64,000 nucleotides of DNA, from positions 1,240,001-1,304,000 of the forward strand of contig NZ_CAKMRI010000001.1 of assembly GCF_928097925.1 (NCBI RefSeq). The letters run 5' to 3'. Origin of the DNA: Mediannikoviicoccus vaginalis (GTDB lineage Bacteria; Bacillota; Clostridia; Tissierellales; Peptoniphilaceae). The notes below the pieces were generated by a model that saw nothing but the letters and a program-made list of their open reading frames with translations, searched no databases and had not been told where the DNA came from. Positions within the stretch are counted from its first letter, which is position 1, and each line of letters opens with the position of its first letter. Positions 63,218-64,000 of this stretch are shown in pieces. A program made the translations under genes and the position numbers.

Positions 63218-64000
63218 ATGAAAAGTCCGATAATTGGAATATTGGGTGGAAGTGGAAATATTGGTTCAAAATGTGTAGAAATTATAAGTGAGATATATCC
63301 TTTATATGCTACCTACAAGAACAATAAAAAACAAGATACAGAAAATTGCACCTATGTACAGATGGACATAAAAGATTTGGGTAAAGTCACTGAATTTTGT
63401 AATCAAGTCGATATTTTGATAAATTGTGCTGGAGCATCATATAAAAATGGAGAAAAGATAGCTAAAATAGCAAGTGAATGCAATATTCCATATATAGATC
63501 CATCAGGTGAATCATTTTTAGAGGATAAAATAAAAGAAGAACTAGATAACAACATATTTGTTTTATCTTCGGGATATTTCCCTGGATTAAGTGGAATTAT
63601 GGCAAGTTATGCTTGTAGTTGTTTAAAAAATGTTGATTCTATTTCAGGTTTTAATGTAAGTGAAGAAATTCCCAGTAAATCAGCAATTGAAGACTTTGTT
63701 TTAACAAATTTATCTGGGTTTGGAAAAGCGTTATATTATTACAAAAATGGTGAGCTTGTATATGAAGATGGAATTAAATTTGTAAATGTTAATGGTGATA
63801 TTTATAAGCTATCAAACTATATTACCAAAGAATTTTTAAGAGTAGCAGAAAAATTTAATGTTAACACTGCAAATTGGTTTAATCAAATTTATGACGATAA
63901 AGTTATTCGAAAAATGCAGGAAATAGTATTAAAATCTGATAAATTTGAGGGTAGTTATAGTAAAGATATAGATAATATAATTTCATTTTTTAAAGCAAAT
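63218..64000 (+). CDS. Saccharopine dehydrogenase-like NAD(P)-dependent reductase (cut by window end)
   Basis: The first 261 codons are present. IIGILGGSGNIGSKCVEI is a Rossmann GxxGxxG nucleotide site, followed by VDILINCAGASYKNG and IPYIDPSGESF, then LSSGYFPGLSGIMASYA, as in saccharopine dehydrogenase-like proteins. SD AGAGAGG seven bases before the ATG; 90 nt from the NRPS gene, same strand. By context it may be the thiazoline-to-thiazolidine reductase of the pathway (functional counterpart of YbtU/PchG), although its fold family differs from those as far as I can tell. Confidence 0.72.
   Translation, partial: MKSPIIGILGGSGNIGSKCVEIISEIYPLYATYKNNKKQDTENCTYVQMDIKDLGKVTEFCNQVDILINCAGASYKNGEKIAKIASECNIPYIDPSGESFLEDKIKEELDNNIFVLSSGYFPGLSGIMASYACSCLKNVDSISGFNVSEEIPSKSAIEDFVLTNLSGFGKALYYYKNGELVYEDGIKFVNVNGDIYKLSNYITKEFLRVAEKFNVNTANWFNQIYDDKVIRKMQEIVLKSDKFEGSYSKDIDNIISFFKAN

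Noticed and set aside
1-64000. CRISPR arrays, tRNA or rRNA genes, and an ICE integrase
   Set aside because: None was found on reading both strands. The recombinase and at least one end of the element must lie outside the window, so the ICE limits remain open.

Overview
The window is strongly AT-rich DNA with Firmicutes-style Shine-Dalgarno (SD) sites and sigma-70 type promoters. The gene set (2-hydroxyacyl-CoA dehydratase activase plus double-cubane-cluster reductase, DUF3343, YoaK/DUF1275, a Tn1549/CTn-type integrative conjugative element) points to an anaerobic Clostridia/Tissierellia-like bacterium. A Peptoniphilaceae-type anaerobic coccus is my best guess, by inference only. No rRNA, tRNA or CRISPR array was recognised.

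Layout: (1) 1-6,815 looks chromosomal: the end of an M18 aminopeptidase, a four-gene operon for an anaerobic ATP-driven Fe-S reductase (activase, small dehydratase-like protein, double-cubane protein, DUF3343), a YoaK membrane protein, a DUF1287 protein and an ABC exporter. (2) 6,826-10,010 (minus strand) is a small SOS/phage-like operon: XRE repressor, ImmA/IrrE protease, UvrX/UmuC-type polymerase, YolD-like protein and an unknown, behind a promoter covered by AAGTC/GACTT boxes. (3) 10,346-14,459 holds an AraC regulator divergent from two ABC half-transporters (YbtA-YbtP-YbtQ-like layout) with a Fur-like box at the start site. The second half-transporter is broken at its Walker A motif. (4) 14,503-51,750 is the backbone of a Tn1549/CTn-type ICE: CD1845 protein, an inserted IS110 element, RepA, DnaC-like loader, PcfB, VirD4 coupling protein, an AbiF-type HEPN abortive-infection gene behind a structured leader RNA, SSB, Maff2, VirB6-like, PrgI, VirB4, DNA methyltransferase, NlpC/P60 hydrolase, DUF4315, a large surface protein, CD1107/DUF4366, topoisomerase III, a candidate free-standing small RNA, a roughly 3,640-residue ArdC/methylase/SNF2 protein, an SSB fusion, and (minus strand) relaxase plus MobC with a palindrome-rich candidate oriT. 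(5) 52,081-64,000 is a siderophore-type NRPS operon: DtxR-like repressor, type II thioesterase, Sfp-type PPTase, salicylate/DHB-AMP ligase, ArCP-Cy-PCP protein, docking-Cy-A(MT)-PCP-TE protein, and a saccharopine-dehydrogenase-like reductase cut by the window end.

How it works together: the NRPS genes should make a salicyl-capped, thiazoline-type metallophore from cysteine, repressed by the DtxR-like protein through an operator lying just downstream of the operon -10. From memory, gene content and order resemble the equibactin (eqb) locus of ICESe2 from Streptococcus equi. The window therefore looks like an ICE carrying an iron-acquisition cargo into an anaerobe. The iron-box-controlled AraC/ABC genes at the other side could be an uptake module, but one half is broken. 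The integrase and the right end of the element are not in the window.

The least conventional signals are: a TnpV-like gene encoded in a different frame inside the giant gene, with its own SD and intrinsic terminator; a small RNA at 36,598-36,717 with a consensus promoter, two 14-nt repeat boxes and a terminator; the AbiF gene with its leader RNA; and a 380-codon ORF carrying three in-frame SD-ATG starts.
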